A stretch of DNA of 6,033 nucleotides from an uncultured Clostridia bacterium (GCA_934278965.1 CAKQWL010000131.1:1-6033), one strand, 5' to 3'. Positions 1-4,715 are shown, numbered from the stretch's first letter. Numbers and translations: made by a program. Notes: generated from the sequence alone by a model not told the origin.

Positions 1-309
1 ACGGAAAACATCCTCGCGCATGTCGGCTTCCACAAGAACGCCCATTTTGTGCCCCAAAACCGTGATTACGTAATAGCACAAAGAGCGGAGGATATAAGAG
101 GCAATCAAAATCGCCATCACAAGGAAAAACGCATGAAAAAGCCGATTCGGAAGAAAAAGCTCCATACTTTTTTTGGAAGCGTACGGAAAAATAAGATCGA
201 CCGCCGCTACCGTTACGGCGCAGAGCATATCAATCAGGAAAAGTTTCCGATGCGGCTTAAAGTAAGAAAAAAACAGCACAAAAGGGTGTCTTGAAAAATC
301 CTTTTTCAT
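1..309 (-). CDS. ABC exporter, N-terminal part (ATP-binding/permease family), truncated by window edge
   Basis: This is the first 103 codons of a minus-strand gene with no stop before the left edge. The protein begins MKKDFSRHPFVLFFSYFKPH and has a hydrophobic segment at about residues 23-44 (LFLIDMLCAV onward) and another at about 58-84 (LFHAFFLVMAILIASYIL onward). It then reads GHKMGVLVEADMREDVFR. That pattern, an amphipathic elbow helix with a YFKPH motif, TM1, TM2 and a 'G..vg..ve.dmR.dvf' coupling-helix segment, is typical of homodimeric or heterodimeric type IV ABC exporters (MsbA/BmrA/Sav1866-like). These are about 580-620 aa with a C-terminal ATPase domain, which is outside the window. 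The ATG at 309-307 is supported by AGGAG at 320-324 (10-nt spacer). The gene starts 35 nt after the shikimate kinase-like gene on the same strand, so the two are probably co-transcribed. Substrate is unknown. The family call rests only on the N-terminal domain. Confidence 0.8.
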   Translation of the reverse strand, partial: MKKDFSRHPFVLFFSYFKPHRKLFLIDMLCAVTVAAVDLIFPYASKKSMELFLPNRLFHAFFLVMAILIASYILRSLCYYVITVLGHKMGVLVEADMREDVFR

Positions 310-319
310 GTTGCAAAAG

Positions 320-324
320 CTCCT
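320..324 (-). promoter_or_regulatory. Ribosome binding site for the ABC exporter gene
   Basis: On the minus strand the sequence reads GAAAGGAGC, 10 nt before the ATG at 309. It fixes the start of an open reading frame that is cut by the window edge. Confidence 0.7.
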
Positions 325-344
325 TTCATTTACGCGAAGTGTTC

Positions 345-878
345 TCAGAGTTCCGTCGGAAGTCCGGCGGCCTTCCGGTAAAGCGGAAGCCGCAGACCGT
401 ACATTTCCCGAAAGACGCGTTCTTTTTCCGCGAGATCCTCTCCGTATAAAAATGCATACGGAAATGCGCCGGAAACCGGATCGGCATTTCGAACCCGTTC
501 CCAGAGAAGGTCCGGATCGGTATCCACGAATACCGTGTGCGCGCGGCATAAAATCTCCAGTGACATTTCATCCAGAATCGTGCCGTCTCCGCAGACAACA
601 ACGAGCCGGTCGGGATAGCGTTCATTTTTGGCAAGGCCGAGCTCGCAGGACGAATCACTCAATTTGGAAAGAACCTCATATTCCTTGTTGCGGTAGGTAT
701 GTTCTCCGTTGATCATGCAGATTTTCCGAATACTGCGCCCGTCCAGGCGCTCAATCTCCTCATCAAGGTTCAGAAGCGGACAGTCCAGCTCCGCGGCGAG
801 TTTTTCGCCGGCAAGCATCCGGTCTGAGCCAAGGTAGCCGATTATATAATGGCGTTCCGGTGTTTTTATAGATTCCAC
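345..878 (-). CDS. Shikimate kinase-like protein with degenerate P-loop (probable pseudo-kinase)
   Basis: The 177-aa protein aligns by eye with AroK/shikimate kinase along most of its length: beta-1 plus P-loop region (residues 11-24), LDEEIE substrate-site strand (38-43), YR (62-63) where AroK has FR, a VVVCGDG strand (93-99) where AroK has ATGGG, and LRLPLYRKA (162-170) where AroK has ERxPLYxxxA. Shikimate-side residues (D39, R63, R163) appear kept. The ATP side is not: the Walker A loop GxxGxGK[ST]T has become GYLGSDRML, so the invariant Lys and Ser/Thr are replaced by Arg20 and Met21. The RPLL lid is replaced by AFPYAFLYG, the GGG turn is GDG, and the protein stops about 20 residues early, without the last helix. 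It starts with GTG at 878-876, needed to include beta-1, with AGGGGG at 888-893 upstream. It is first in a probable operon with the ABC exporter. Enzyme activity is doubtful; a binding or regulatory role is inference. Confidence 0.75.
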   Translation of the reverse strand: MESIKTPERHYIIGYLGSDRMLAGEKLAAELDCPLLNLDEEIERLDGRSIRKICMINGEHTYRNKEYEVLSKLSDSSCELGLAKNERYPDRLVVVCGDGTILDEMSLEILCRAHTVFVDTDPDLLWERVRNADPVSGAFPYAFLYGEDLAEKERVFREMYGLRLPLYRKAAGLPTEL

Positions 879-887
879 TTTTTATTT

Positions 888-893
888 CCCCCT
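888..893 (-). promoter_or_regulatory. Ribosome binding site deciding the GTG start of the shikimate kinase-like gene
   Basis: The minus strand reads AGGGGG, then 9 nt, then GTG at 878. The next in-frame Met is residue 21, inside the degenerate P-loop, and would remove the first beta strand, so the GTG start is preferred. Confidence 0.6.
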
Positions 894-918
894 GTTTTTC
901 CATCCGTTTTTAATTTGT

Positions 919-933
919 ATCGTAAGAAACGAT
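919..933. repeat. Short inverted repeat, possible operator of the shikimate kinase-like/ABC operon
   Basis: ATCGT-aagaa-ACGAT is a perfect 5-bp inverted repeat with a 5-nt centre. It lies between the candidate minus-strand -10 (951-956) and the GTG start at 878, in the transcribed leader or just after the start point. Position and symmetry fit an operator, but the arms are short and could arise by chance. Confidence 0.3.
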
Positions 934-950
934 CCAAATAAGATGAATTT

Positions 951-980
951 ATTGTAACACAGAAGAATACCGCAAAACAA
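951..980 (-). promoter_or_regulatory. Candidate extended -10 promoter for the shikimate kinase-like/ABC operon
   Basis: On the minus strand TG-T-TACAAT (959-951) is an extended -10 element. A weak TTGTTT (980-975) lies 18 bp upstream as a -35. The start would be near 944, giving a leader of about 65 nt before the GTG. The -35 match is poor (3 of 6), so the call rests on the extended -10. Confidence 0.35.
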
Positions 981-1086
981 GGCCGCGAACGAATCAGCGC
1001 GTTTCAAAAAAAGACCGCCGTAGAAGAGCTAATTTTGCCATTTTTTTCCTAAAATGGTCCTTTTCTTCCCGCATTTCCCGTGATTT

Positions 1087-1121
1087 TTATCTTTTTTCGT
1101 TTATTTTCGTAAAAAAGATAA
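1087..1121. repeat. AT-only 11-bp perfect inverted repeat
   Basis: TTATCTTTTTT (1087-1097) and AAAAAAGATAA (1111-1121) are perfect complements around a 13-nt centre, CGTTTATTTTCGT. The stem has a single G:C pair, and neither strand has a GC-rich stem followed by a T-run, so it is not a standard intrinsic terminator. It lies in the divergent intergenic region, directly before the GC-rich repeat block. Confidence 0.5.
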
Positions 1122-1198
1122 TTGAATGCCTGTTGGGGCGTGCCGGATGCCTGCCGACGCTTATGGATTCTCGCCGGCGCTTGCAGGTGTTCGCCGTC

Positions 1199-1259
1199 CG
1201 CCGCGGCTTCAAATGCGAATCTCTCTGTGCCTGCCCGCCGTAGCTTCAAATGCGGATCT
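1199..1259 (+). repeat. Imperfect 24-nt direct repeat, two copies
   Basis: Copy 1 (1199-1222) and copy 2 (1236-1259) share the core GCTTCAAATGCG and the flanks CGCCG and ATCT. They differ at three positions. The start-to-start distance is 37 nt. Two copies are too few and the sequence is not palindromic enough to call a CRISPR. Confidence 0.6.
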
Positions 1260-1263
1260 GCTA

Positions 1264-1278
1264 GCGGCCGCCGGCCGC
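1264..1278. repeat. GC-rich hairpin-forming inverted repeat
   Basis: GCGGCC-gcc-GGCCGC is a perfect 6-bp stem of only G:C pairs with a 3-nt loop. No T-run follows on either strand, so it is not a terminator. Confidence 0.45.
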
Positions 1279-1319
1279 GATATGCCGGTATGTCGGCGGC
1301 GGGGCGGATGAATCGGCGG

Positions 1320-1348
1320 TTTTCAAAAAAGTTGGGATATGATATAAT
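1320..1348 (+). promoter_or_regulatory. Extended -10 sigma-A-type promoter for the lipoprotein transcript
   Basis: TTTTCA (1320-1325) lies 17 bp before a perfect TATAAT (1343-1348), which is preceded by TG at 1340-1341 (TGaTATAAT). The start is expected near 1355, leaving a leader of about 160 nt before the ATG at 1516. Confidence 0.75.
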
Positions 1349-1373
1349 GCTTGTACAGAGAAGCAGGGATTAA

Positions 1374-1394
1374 ATGCGAAAAAAGAAAAGATAG
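1374..1394 (+). CDS. Possible 6-codon leader peptide MRKKKR
   Basis: About 20 nt after the predicted transcription start, ATG CGA AAA AAG AAA AGA TAG follows an AGGGA (1365-1369) with a 4-nt spacer. The peptide would be Met followed only by Arg and Lys. The stretch is A/G-only low-complexity sequence, so a Lys/Arg-rich frame is expected by chance. It is listed because it has a start, a stop and a plausible ribosome site in a long leader. Confidence 0.2.
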   Translation: MRKKKR

Positions 1395-1515
1395 AAATAA
1401 GTAAAAGATAAAAACAACGGGCCAAAGATAAAACAGATAAGATAGAGACAGGATAGAGGCAAGATAGAAAAGCGATACGGAAATAAGGAAAGAAGAGCAG
1501 AAGAAAGGCAGAAAG
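1377..1515 (+). promoter_or_regulatory. Purine-rich leader with GATA-type repeats upstream of the lipoprotein gene
   Basis: About five in six bases are purines. AGATA occurs at 1389, 1406, 1426, 1435, 1440 and 1462. From 1440 there are four imperfect 11-nt units, starting at 1440, 1451, 1462 and 1473, each with GATA. It ends in AAAGG (1504-1508), the ribosome site 7 nt before the ATG. It could keep the leader unstructured or bind a protein; both are inference. Confidence 0.5.
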
Positions 1516-2628
1516 ATGATAAAAACCATAACGGGAGCGAAGAAAAAAATCGTCGCACTGCTTCTAACGGCAGTGATGGCAGTGCCGCTTGCGGCCTGCG
1601 GCGGTGAGCAGACGGAAAAGGGACTGAAAATCACCCCGGCAGCGGCAAAGTCTATCCAGACGGAGGTTTATGAAAACGGCGATTTTACGATGACCATTCC
1701 GAAGGGCTGGCAGGTAACAAGCGGCGGGGCGAATATGCTTCACAGCATCCGGGTGCAGGACCCGGACGAACCGATGAATCAAATGTTTGTTCTGCTCAAG
1801 GCGGATTGCCTGCTGCATTCACAGGCGGGGAAGGATGCGTGGCAGTACAATTATGAGATCGGCAATGCGCAGGCAGCACTGTTTGCAGCTGCTCCGGTAT
1901 TGAGCAATCCGTCCACGGAAGGCTTTTATCAGATCTTTTCCGAGTATGCGGATTTTGCCGAACAGATGGAATCCAGTTATGCCGGATATACTTTTCCGCG
2001 GTTTGATTCTTTTACGGTGAAAGAACGGTTTGCTTCGGCGGACAGCATGCAGGCATATGCACTGGGAGATGAACTTTTGCGTGCGGATTTTACCGATAGC
2101 GGCAAGGAAGGCGAGGGCATGTTCGCGGCAGCGGTCGTTGATTTCGGAAGTGCCGCGATTGCTTCCGGCGGGATGTCGGGTTATCTGCTGCAGACAGCGG
2201 ACGGCGGATATTACAGTGCTTACAATGTCATGGCGGTAACGGCGGCGAAGGATACCTTTATTGAGTGGGAAAGCGTTCTCACTGAGTGCCTCAAAACATT
2301 GGAATATTCCGATGCGTTCGTGAATGCTGTGACGCAGGCGGGGCAGGAACAGGTCGCTCAGTCAAGACAGATCAGTCAGAACTTCCAGGAAACGCTGGAC
2401 GGAATCATGTCTTCGTGGGAAAACCGCAGCAAGAGTCAGGATATCATCAGCCAGAAGCAAAGTGATGCGACGCTCGGATATGAACGGGTCTATGATACGG
2501 AAACAAACGAAATCTACCGTGCGGAGAACGGATTCAGTGATCTCTACGACGGAAAACGGTACGAGGCGGTAACTGACGATAATCTTTATACGCAGCCGAT
2601 CAGCGGATACATTGAGCGAGTAGATTAG
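1516..2628 (+). CDS. Lipoprotein of unknown function
   Basis: The 370-aa protein starts with a lipoprotein signal: KKK at 9-11, a hydrophobic core at 12-24 and a lipobox L25-A26-A27-C28 followed by GGEQTEK. After signal peptidase II cleavage it would be anchored by Cys28 on the outer face of the membrane. Residues 51-67 (VYENGDFTMTIPKGWQV) resemble the opening strand of PsbP/DUF1795-like domains; this is a weak motif-level resemblance. Residues about 263-315 are polar and probably helical (many Gln, Ser and Lys). The C-terminus (322-350) has GYERVYDTETNEIYRAENGF, a motif I associate with secreted clostridial proteins of unknown role. The ATG at 1516 has AAAGG 7 nt upstream. It is the first gene after the 1320-1348 promoter, and the nucleotidyltransferase starts 100 nt downstream with no terminator between them. 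I do not recognise a specific function. Confidence 0.85.
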   Translation: MIKTITGAKKKIVALLLTAVMAVPLAACGGEQTEKGLKITPAAAKSIQTEVYENGDFTMTIPKGWQVTSGGANMLHSIRVQDPDEPMNQMFVLLKADCLLHSQAGKDAWQYNYEIGNAQAALFAAAPVLSNPSTEGFYQIFSEYADFAEQMESSYAGYTFPRFDSFTVKERFASADSMQAYALGDELLRADFTDSGKEGEGMFAAAVVDFGSAAIASGGMSGYLLQTADGGYYSAYNVMAVTAAKDTFIEWESVLTECLKTLEYSDAFVNAVTQAGQEQVAQSRQISQNFQETLDGIMSSWENRSKSQDIISQKQSDATLGYERVYDTETNEIYRAENGFSDLYDGKRYEAVTDDNLYTQPISGYIERVD

Positions 2629-2655
2629 ACCGTTTTGCCGTTCGGATAGAAAACC

Positions 2656-2675
2656 CGGGCATAAACGGGCATAGA
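2656..2675 (+). repeat. 10-nt tandem duplication in the lipoprotein-nucleotidyltransferase gap
   Basis: CGGGCATAAA is followed directly by CGGGCATAGA (9 of 10 identical). It sits in a 100-nt A-rich spacer. I see no terminator and no convincing promoter in that spacer, which favours co-transcription of the two genes. Confidence 0.4.
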
Positions 2676-2728
2676 ATAGAAATAAAAAAGACAAAAAACA
2701 AAGAAAAACAGAAAGAGGGCTTACATTT

Positions 2729-3649
2729 ATGAAAGAACCGGTACTTGTGATTATGGCGGCCGGCTTGGGAAGCAGATACGGCGGACTTAAGCAGATGGAT
2801 CCGATCAGCGACAAAGGAGAAATCATCCTTGATTTTTCGCTCTATGACGCGGTCATGGCAGGCTTCAAAAAGGTAATCTTCGTCATTAAGAAGGAAATTG
2901 AAGAGGATTTCAAAAAATTAATAGAGGGAAAATCCGACAAATACATCGAAACGGCGTACGCTTATCAGGAATTGGAGGATCTTCCGGAGGGATTTTTCGT
3001 TCCGGAGGGCCGGCATAAGCCATGGGGAACCTGTCACGCCGTGCTGGCCTGCCGTGGGATGATCGACGGACCGTTCGCGGTCATCAATGCGGATGATTAT
3101 TACGGAGCCGGGGCGTTCCACACGATCTACGAATATCTTCTTTCGGCAAAGGACGGAGAAAAATATGATTATTCCATGGTAGGATATCATTTGGAGAACA
3201 CATTAACGGAAAACGGTTATGTGGCAAGAGGCGTCTGCGCCGCGACACCGGACGGGTATCTTGCGGAGATCCACGAGAGAACGAAGATCAAGCGCAAAGA
3301 CGGAGAGATCGTTTATACAGAGGATGAGGGGGCAACGTTTGTTTCCGTGCCGGAGGGAACACCGGTTTCAATGAATTTCTGGGGATTTACGGAAAGCTTT
3401 ATGACGGAGCTGGAAGAGCGCTTCCCGGCGTTTTTAGAAAAAGCGCTGGCAGAAGATCCGCTGAAATCGGAATTCTACCTGCCGCTGGCAGTAGGCACTC
3501 TTCTGGAAGAGGGCAAGGCAAGCGTTCGAATGCTGGAATCCCGCGACAAGTGGTACGGAGTGACTTATCATGAGGACAAGGAAGATGTCGTGAATGCCCT
3601 GCAGTCCCTGAAGGACAAAGGGTTTTATCCGGAGAAGCTCTGGAAATAA
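2729..3649 (+). CDS. Sugar-phosphate nucleotidyltransferase family protein
   Basis: This 306-aa protein has the GT-A-like Rossmann fold of NTP transferases, which join a nucleoside triphosphate and a sugar (or similar) phosphate to give an NDP-activated product. The signature loop AAGLGSRYGGLKQ is at 10-22, where G12, R16 and K21 match the nucleotide-phosphate-binding G-x-G-[ST]-R-x(n)-K pattern. KPWGTCHAVL (97-106) fits the base- and sugar-recognition turn, and NADDYYG (120-126) supplies the metal-binding aspartate. ENGYVARG (161-168), MNFWGF (215-220) and WYGVTY (275-280) are, from memory, conserved in a clostridial/Bacteroidetes subfamily of about 300 aa often annotated only as nucleotidyltransferase. 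It has no left-handed beta-helix domain, so it is not a GlmU-type bifunctional enzyme. The exact sugar and nucleotide cannot be read from the sequence. The ATG at 2729 follows AGAGGG (2714-2719) with a 9-nt spacer. Expected to be cytoplasmic, and probably co-transcribed with the lipoprotein gene. Confidence 0.9.
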   Translation: MKEPVLVIMAAGLGSRYGGLKQMDPISDKGEIILDFSLYDAVMAGFKKVIFVIKKEIEEDFKKLIEGKSDKYIETAYAYQELEDLPEGFFVPEGRHKPWGTCHAVLACRGMIDGPFAVINADDYYGAGAFHTIYEYLLSAKDGEKYDYSMVGYHLENTLTENGYVARGVCAATPDGYLAEIHERTKIKRKDGEIVYTEDEGATFVSVPEGTPVSMNFWGFTESFMTELEERFPAFLEKALAEDPLKSEFYLPLAVGTLLEEGKASVRMLESRDKWYGVTYHEDKEDVVNALQSLKDKGFYPEKLWK

Positions 3650-3711
3650 GAGACAGAAGCGAAGGGGTCGGATGGGTCAAATTGGCCGATCATAGGACAA
3701 AATCCGAAGCG

Positions 3712-3729
3712 CGCAGCGCACGCAGCGCA
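3712..3729 (+). repeat. Perfect 9-nt tandem duplication
   Basis: CGCAGCGCA occurs twice back to back in the 3' untranslated region, after the nucleotidyltransferase stop and before the terminator. It has no recognised role. Confidence 0.5.
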
Positions 3730-3750
3730 GTATCGTATATTGTTGAATAG

Positions 3751-3804
3751 AAAAATACCGGGGAAAAGACGGCTTTTCGGAAAAGCAGATCCCCGGTATT
3801 TTTT
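3751..3804. terminator. Bidirectional intrinsic terminator with a nested hairpin
   Basis: AAAAATACCGGGGA (3751-3764) pairs perfectly with TCCCCGGTATTTTT (3790-3803), a 14-bp stem. The plus strand ends in six T (3799-3804), and the minus strand ends in TATTTTTC. The 25-nt loop contains a second hairpin, GCTTTT-cgg-AAAAGC (3772-3786). It lies between convergent genes and can end the nucleotidyltransferase transcript from the left and the LUD transcript from the right. Confidence 0.9.
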
Positions 3805-3830
3805 ATTGTCAGGCCTTATAACGGATTCCC

Positions 3831-4475
3831 CTAAAAACCAAGCTCTTCACCGACGATGATGACCTTGATTCTTCCTTTTGGCTTACAGACTCTGGTAACG
3901 AGCCACTGTGCGCAGATACAGCCGTCGCCGATGCATTCTCCGCATTTTCCGGTCAGCGAACAAGGCGTGTTGAGTCCCGGGAAGCGCGTTGCGTTGATCG
4001 GCGCTGCTGTTGTACGGATGCGGTCCTTTGCGGCATCGATATCCCGAACGATTTTATTGATGCCCGCGATGACTACAACGCTTTTCGGTCCGTAGAGAAT
4101 TGCCGCGAGGCGGTTTCCCGTTCCGTCAACATTGAGAAGCATGCCGTTCTCGGTCAGAGCATTGGTCCCGGTGATAAAGGTATCGGAAGTGAGAACCTTC
4201 CGCATCAGATCGGCCTTTTCTTCCGGGGTCTTTCCGAGATCGCGGTCGATCAGCGTATATCCGTCCTCGCGAAGGCGCGCTACAAGACCAATCTCATTGA
4301 TACTGGCCGAGCCGCCCCAGCCGACAGAGTGCTCCTTCGGGATCAAAGAAACGGCCTTTTCCAAAGCATCCGCTTTGTTTGCGCAGTAGTATGCTTCAAA
4401 ACCTCTCTTTTCCAGTGCCTTTACGACGGTCGGGCCGTAGAGTGCATTTCTCTTTTCAAACAGTTCCTGATTCAT
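3831..4475 (-). CDS. Single-domain LUD (LutC/DUF162-like) protein, annotated as lactate utilization protein
   Basis: The 214-aa protein matches the LUD domain fold: VGWGGSASINEIGL (51-64), DRDLGKTPEEK (77-87), ITGTNALTENGMLLNVDGTGNRLAAILYGPKSVVVIAGINKIV (101-143) and GRIKVIIVGEELGF (201-214) are recognisable family blocks. In the LutABC system the LutC subunit takes part in L-lactate oxidation, but this stand-alone clostridial subfamily has, to my knowledge, no proven reaction, and no lutA or lutB neighbour is present here. A cysteine cluster C172-x5-C178-x2-C181-x4-C186-x-C188, plus C197, suggests bound metal or an Fe-S cluster (inference). No signal peptide or membrane segment is seen, so it should be cytoplasmic. 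The ATG at 4475-4473 has GGAGG (4483-4487) 7 nt upstream. It is a single-gene transcript, with its own promoter and ending at the 3751-3804 terminator. Confidence 0.88.
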   Translation of the reverse strand: MNQELFEKRNALYGPTVVKALEKRGFEAYYCANKADALEKAVSLIPKEHSVGWGGSASINEIGLVARLREDGYTLIDRDLGKTPEEKADLMRKVLTSDTFITGTNALTENGMLLNVDGTGNRLAAILYGPKSVVVIAGINKIVRDIDAAKDRIRTTAAPINATRFPGLNTPCSLTGKCGECIGDGCICAQWLVTRVCKPKGRIKVIIVGEELGF

Positions 4476-4533
4476 TGAGAAACCTCCGATCTTTCAATAA
4501 TAAATAAAATTCTTCACAAAATAGGGATAACTT

Positions 4534-4562
4534 ATTATAGCACAGTTTTGTGCGGAAAGAAG
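4534..4562 (-). promoter_or_regulatory. Extended -10 promoter for the LUD gene
   Basis: On the minus strand TGC-TATAAT (4542-4534) is a perfect -10 with the TGn extension. The -35 region (around 4556-4562, CTTCTTT) is poor, as is usual for extended -10 promoters. The start would be near 4527, about 50 nt before the ATG. Confidence 0.6.
4540..4553. repeat. Inverted repeat overlapping the LUD promoter, possible operator
   Basis: GCACA-gttt-TGTGC has perfect 5-bp arms and a 4-nt centre. It covers the TGn extension and the adjoining spacer of the minus-strand promoter, where a bound repressor would block polymerase. No regulator is encoded in the window. Confidence 0.4.
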
Positions 4563-4607
4563 CAGAAAAATTGAGAAGCTCTTCGGGGCCGATACTATTA
4601 AAATAAT

Positions 4608-4620
4608 GTATAAAGTATAC
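4608..4620. repeat. 13-bp palindrome upstream of the MFS promoter
   Basis: GTATA-aag-TATAC is a perfect 5-3-5 inverted repeat just upstream of the TTGACA at 4629. Its centre is 26 bp from that of a second 5-3-5 palindrome at 4634-4646. This fits an activator or repressor site, but the sequence is AT-rich and short. Confidence 0.35.
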
Positions 4621-4628
4621 GAAATATA

Positions 4629-4657
4629 TTGACATGCATACTGCATTATGTTAGAAT
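4629..4657 (+). promoter_or_regulatory. Main promoter (P1) of the MFS transporter gene
   Basis: A perfect TTGACA (4629-4634), a 17-bp spacer and TAGAAT (4652-4657) with TG at 4649-4650 form a near-consensus sigma-A promoter with an extended -10. The start should be near 4664, about 57 nt before the ATG at 4721. The spacer contains the ATGCATACTGCAT palindrome. Confidence 0.8.
4634..4646. repeat. 13-bp palindrome inside the MFS P1 spacer
   Basis: ATGCA-tac-TGCAT is a perfect 5-3-5 inverted repeat lying between the -35 and -10 of P1. This is a classic position for a repressor operator. The role is inferred from position only. Confidence 0.4.
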
Positions 4658-4676
4658 TTTCTTACAATATACGGCT

Positions 4677-4685
4677 TGTTATAAT
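4677..4685 (+). promoter_or_regulatory. Second possible promoter (P2) of the MFS gene
   Basis: TG-T-TATAAT (4677-4685) is a perfect extended -10. The -35 region around 4657-4662 (TTTTCT) is weak. The start would be near 4692, giving a leader of about 30 nt. It may be a second start or just AT-rich sequence in the P1 leader. Confidence 0.4.
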
Positions 4686-4708
4686 ATGACGTGCAGAAAA
4701 AGACGAAA

Positions 4709-4715
4709 AAGGAGG
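4709..4715 (+). promoter_or_regulatory. Strong ribosome binding site deciding the MFS start
   Basis: AAGGAGG lies 5 nt before the ATG at 4721. An in-frame GTG at 4691 would place this site inside the coding sequence and would coincide with the P2 start point, so the ATG is preferred. Confidence 0.85.

Larger units (their letters stand above)
1122..1320. other. GC-rich non-coding block of short imperfect repeats
   Basis: This stretch is about two-thirds G+C (119 of 180 bases at 1141-1320), while the 40 bases just before it (1081-1120) contain only 7 G or C. It carries an imperfect 24-nt direct repeat (1199-1222 and 1236-1259, 21 of 24 identical, period 37), two copies of ATGCCTG, CCTGC/GCAGG arms at 1150-1154 and 1183-1187, and a GCGGCC-GCC-GGCCGC inverted repeat (1264-1278). 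Short frames through it are arginine-, alanine- and cysteine-rich with no family look. The repeat period is not a multiple of three, so it is unlikely to be coding. It ends at the -35 of the lipoprotein promoter. Confidence 0.55.

Noticed and set aside
49..294. Plus-strand reading frame of 81 codons, rich in Lys and Arg
   Set aside because: It is antisense to the ABC exporter start, which has a ribosome site and a typical transmembrane pattern. The Lys/Arg richness is the mirror of Phe/Leu codons on the other strand.
1038..1057. CCATTTT-tttcct-AAAATGG hairpin as a terminator
   Set aside because: The stem is short and mostly A/T, no clean T-run follows on either strand, and no gene ends nearby.
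1199..1259. CRISPR-like repeat with 37-nt period
   Set aside because: Only two imperfect copies with a 13-nt gap; no cas genes and no further units.
1126..1311. Small plus-strand frames of 61 and 83 codons in the GC-rich block
   Set aside because: Two overlapping frames are open only because of high GC. They have low-complexity Arg/Ala/Cys content, the repeat period (37) does not keep frame, and there is no ribosome site.
1323..1634. Minus-strand frame encoding a very hydrophobic 103-aa product that looks like a membrane protein
   Set aside because: It is the reverse complement of the purine-rich leader (A/G runs become Phe/Leu/Ser/Tyr codons) and runs into the lipoprotein signal peptide region. 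No credible ribosome site or family match.
2362..2826. Minus-strand frame of 154 codons across the lipoprotein end and nucleotidyltransferase start
   Set aside because: It overlaps two well-supported plus-strand genes and the A-rich spacer, and its composition is that of a shadow frame.
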